5,568 nt of DNA from JBAZOJ01 sp041648755 (GTDB lineage Bacteria; Planctomycetota; B143-G9), in assembly GCA_041648755.1 (NCBI GenBank), contig JBAZOJ010000231.1, positions 1 through 5,568 of the forward strand. The letters run 5' to 3'. The translations under genes and the position numbers were made by a program. Position 1 is the stretch's first letter. Each line of letters opens with the position of its first letter. A model generated the notes under the pieces. It was given only the letters and a program-made list of their open reading frames with translations, searched no databases and was not told the DNA's origin. Positions 4,497 to 5,568 of the stretch are shown here, piece by piece.

Positions 4497-5568
4497 GTTC
4501 GTGGTGCGCCGAAGCCGGAGGATGATGCCCCGATTCTCCCTGAAGGCACAGAGATCGGCGGTTATCGAATTATCTCGCTGATCGGTGTTGGTGGAATGGG
4601 AGTGGTCTACCGCGCCGAGCAGGTCTCTCTGCAACGCCCGGTCGCAATCAAAATCCTGAAACCCGACAGAATGGCGGACGAGGAGTATCGCTCCAGATTC
4701 CTTAATGAAGCCCGACTGGCAGCCGAGCTTTCACACAGGAACATCGTCAAGGTATACGAAGCCGGACAATTCGGAGACAACCTCTTCATCGCAATGGAGC
4801 TTGTCGAGGGACGGAACCTCCAGCAGGTACTCGATTCTGGCGGACGAATGCCTTCTCTGGCTGTCGCCCGGATCCTGACCGAGATATCTGCAGCCTTATC
4901 CTATGCGGAATTGAAGGCGATAGTCCACGGAGACGTCAAGCCGGCCAACATCATGGTTGATGTCGGTGGAGCCGTGAAACTTGCCGATCTGGGACTGGCG
5001 AAGCGCAGATTCGATCGCTCTACACGGCTTTTCGGGACATATCGATACATCAGTCCCGAAGTGATCCTTACAGGCATAGCTGACATCCGTTCTGACATCT
5101 ACTCTCTGGGAGCAACCGCCTATCACCTTCTGACCGGAATTCCTCCGTTCGAGGAAAAGCCAAAAGAAGAAGTGCTTGACGCTCATCTATCGGGGGATTT
5201 CCCGAATCCTACTGATGTCGTTCCCGATGTTCACCCTGCCCTCGCCCGATTTGTGCGTTGGACAACCCAACTCTCGCCCGGAGACCGTCCCCAACACCCG
5301 GACCAAATCCCGACCTTCCTTAACCGCGGCCTCGCAGTCCCATTGTCCGAGCGCGAGCCCCGAATATCTGATCGAGTCAGGACTACATCGTATGCTGGGC
5401 CGATCGGTTTTGCCCTCCTCTGTTTCGTCATAGCTCTGGTTGGGTTCTGGTTTATGGGCGGCAAGGAGTTGGTCAGCGGGCCAACCCCCACTCCCAGGAC
5501 TTCGCCGCCAATATCGATTCCGTCCCCTTCCCCAACCGCGACACCTGAGCCTGAAACGGACTTCGCAC
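4299..5568 (+). CDS. Transmembrane Hanks-type Ser/Thr protein kinase (3' partial)
   Basis: The frame is open from ATG 4299 to the window end (423 codons and one base), so the C-terminus lies outside. An in-frame TGA at 4287-4289 makes ATG 4299 the first possible start; AGGTG at 4292-4296 is a close, weak ribosome site, suggesting coupling to purC. Residues 1-66 form a helical region with two similar stretches (FLVAEGRFSSEEIADLK and LLEAKGLSNASEMKAYYE), like N-terminal helices of some GspE/MshE-type and Planctomycetes kinase proteins. The kinase domain is at about 87-343. It has the glycine loop IGVGGMG (95-101), the VAIK lysine K118, helix-C E137, the catalytic loop HGDVKPAN (D212, K214, N217), metal-binding DLG (D230), GTYRYISPE (246-254), SDIYSLG (265-271) and R330. 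HGD instead of HRD makes it a non-RD kinase, and DLG replaces DFG. One membrane helix lies at about 368-388, followed by a Pro/Thr/Ser-rich linker, so an extracytoplasmic C-terminal domain is expected. All catalytic residues are present, so it is probably active. The substrate is unknown. Confidence 0.95.
   Translation, partial: MSDIAGNFGDWLAAFLVAEGRFSSEEIADLKRQSTDRKVSLPYLLEAKGLSNASEMKAYYERYRRSVRGAPKPEDDAPILPEGTEIGGYRIISLIGVGGMGVVYRAEQVSLQRPVAIKILKPDRMADEEYRSRFLNEARLAAELSHRNIVKVYEAGQFGDNLFIAMELVEGRNLQQVLDSGGRMPSLAVARILTEISAALSYAELKAIVHGDVKPANIMVDVGGAVKLADLGLAKRRFDRSTRLFGTYRYISPEVILTGIADIRSDIYSLGATAYHLLTGIPPFEEKPKEEVLDAHLSGDFPNPTDVVPDVHPALARFVRWTTQLSPGDRPQHPDQIPTFLNRGLAVPLSEREPRISDRVRTTSYAGPIGFALLCFVIALVGFWFMGGKELVSGPTPTPRTSPPISIPSPSPTATPEPETDFA
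5400..5462 (+). other. Transmembrane segment of the kinase
   Basis: Codons for residues 368-388 give an uninterrupted hydrophobic stretch (FALLCFVIALVGFWFM at its centre). Arg-rich sequence lies on the N-terminal side and a Pro/Thr/Ser linker on the C-terminal side. This fits the PknB-like topology: kinase inside, sensor domain outside. Confidence 0.88.

Noticed and set aside
5176..5433. An 85-codon + strand frame overlapping the kinase gene
   Set aside because: The kinase frame through this stretch carries conserved subdomain residues and a membrane helix, so the overlapping frame is a shadow.
1..5568. A CRISPR array, tRNA, mobile element or att-like repeats
   Set aside because: Coding genes cover nearly the whole window. 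I saw no regularly spaced repeats, transposase motifs, tRNA-like folds or terminal inverted repeats.

Overview
The window is a stretch of bacterial chromosome with five genes in a row on the + strand and almost no space between them. The base composition is moderately GC-rich by eye. I see no tRNA, rRNA, IS element, CRISPR array or obvious terminator. The style of the genes points to an environmental, Planctomycetes-like or deep-branching candidate-phylum bacterium. The pointers are a membrane-anchored Hanks-type kinase with a Pro/Thr linker, a CPHCGK-type zinc knuckle in a long disordered protein, and a secreted multidomain isomerase. This placement is an inference from gene style, not from a marker phylogeny.

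Layout. Positions 1-498 hold the C-terminal end of a protein that begins outside the window; it ends in a beta-rich, lectin-like (concanavalin-like) segment. A 66-bp gap (499-564) contains a plausible sigma70-type promoter and a strong Shine-Dalgarno sequence. Next come: 565-1281, a 238-residue protein made of a half zinc ribbon, an acidic and then a basic proline-rich linker, and a C-terminal domain that aligns well with the C-terminal domain of ribosomal protein L7/L12; 1300-3429, a secreted 709-residue protein with a CsgG/TolB-like N-terminal domain followed by three tandem cyclophilin (peptidyl-prolyl isomerase) domains; 3437-4297, purC, the SAICAR synthetase of purine synthesis; and 4299-5568, a Ser/Thr protein kinase that runs off the right edge. 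The kinase frame is open to the window end and has no stop codon inside the window.

From 565 onward the gaps are 18, 7 and 1 bp, so the last four genes probably form one transcription unit, with purC and the kinase translationally coupled. The functions are mixed: one housekeeping purine enzyme, an envelope or periplasmic foldase, a transmembrane signalling kinase and a cytoplasmic adaptor-like protein. No joint pathway is evident.

The most unusual items are the two domain fusions: CsgG/TolB-like domain plus three cyclophilins, and half zinc ribbon plus L7/L12-like domain. Both are read from the translated sequence by eye and need profile searches or structure prediction to confirm.
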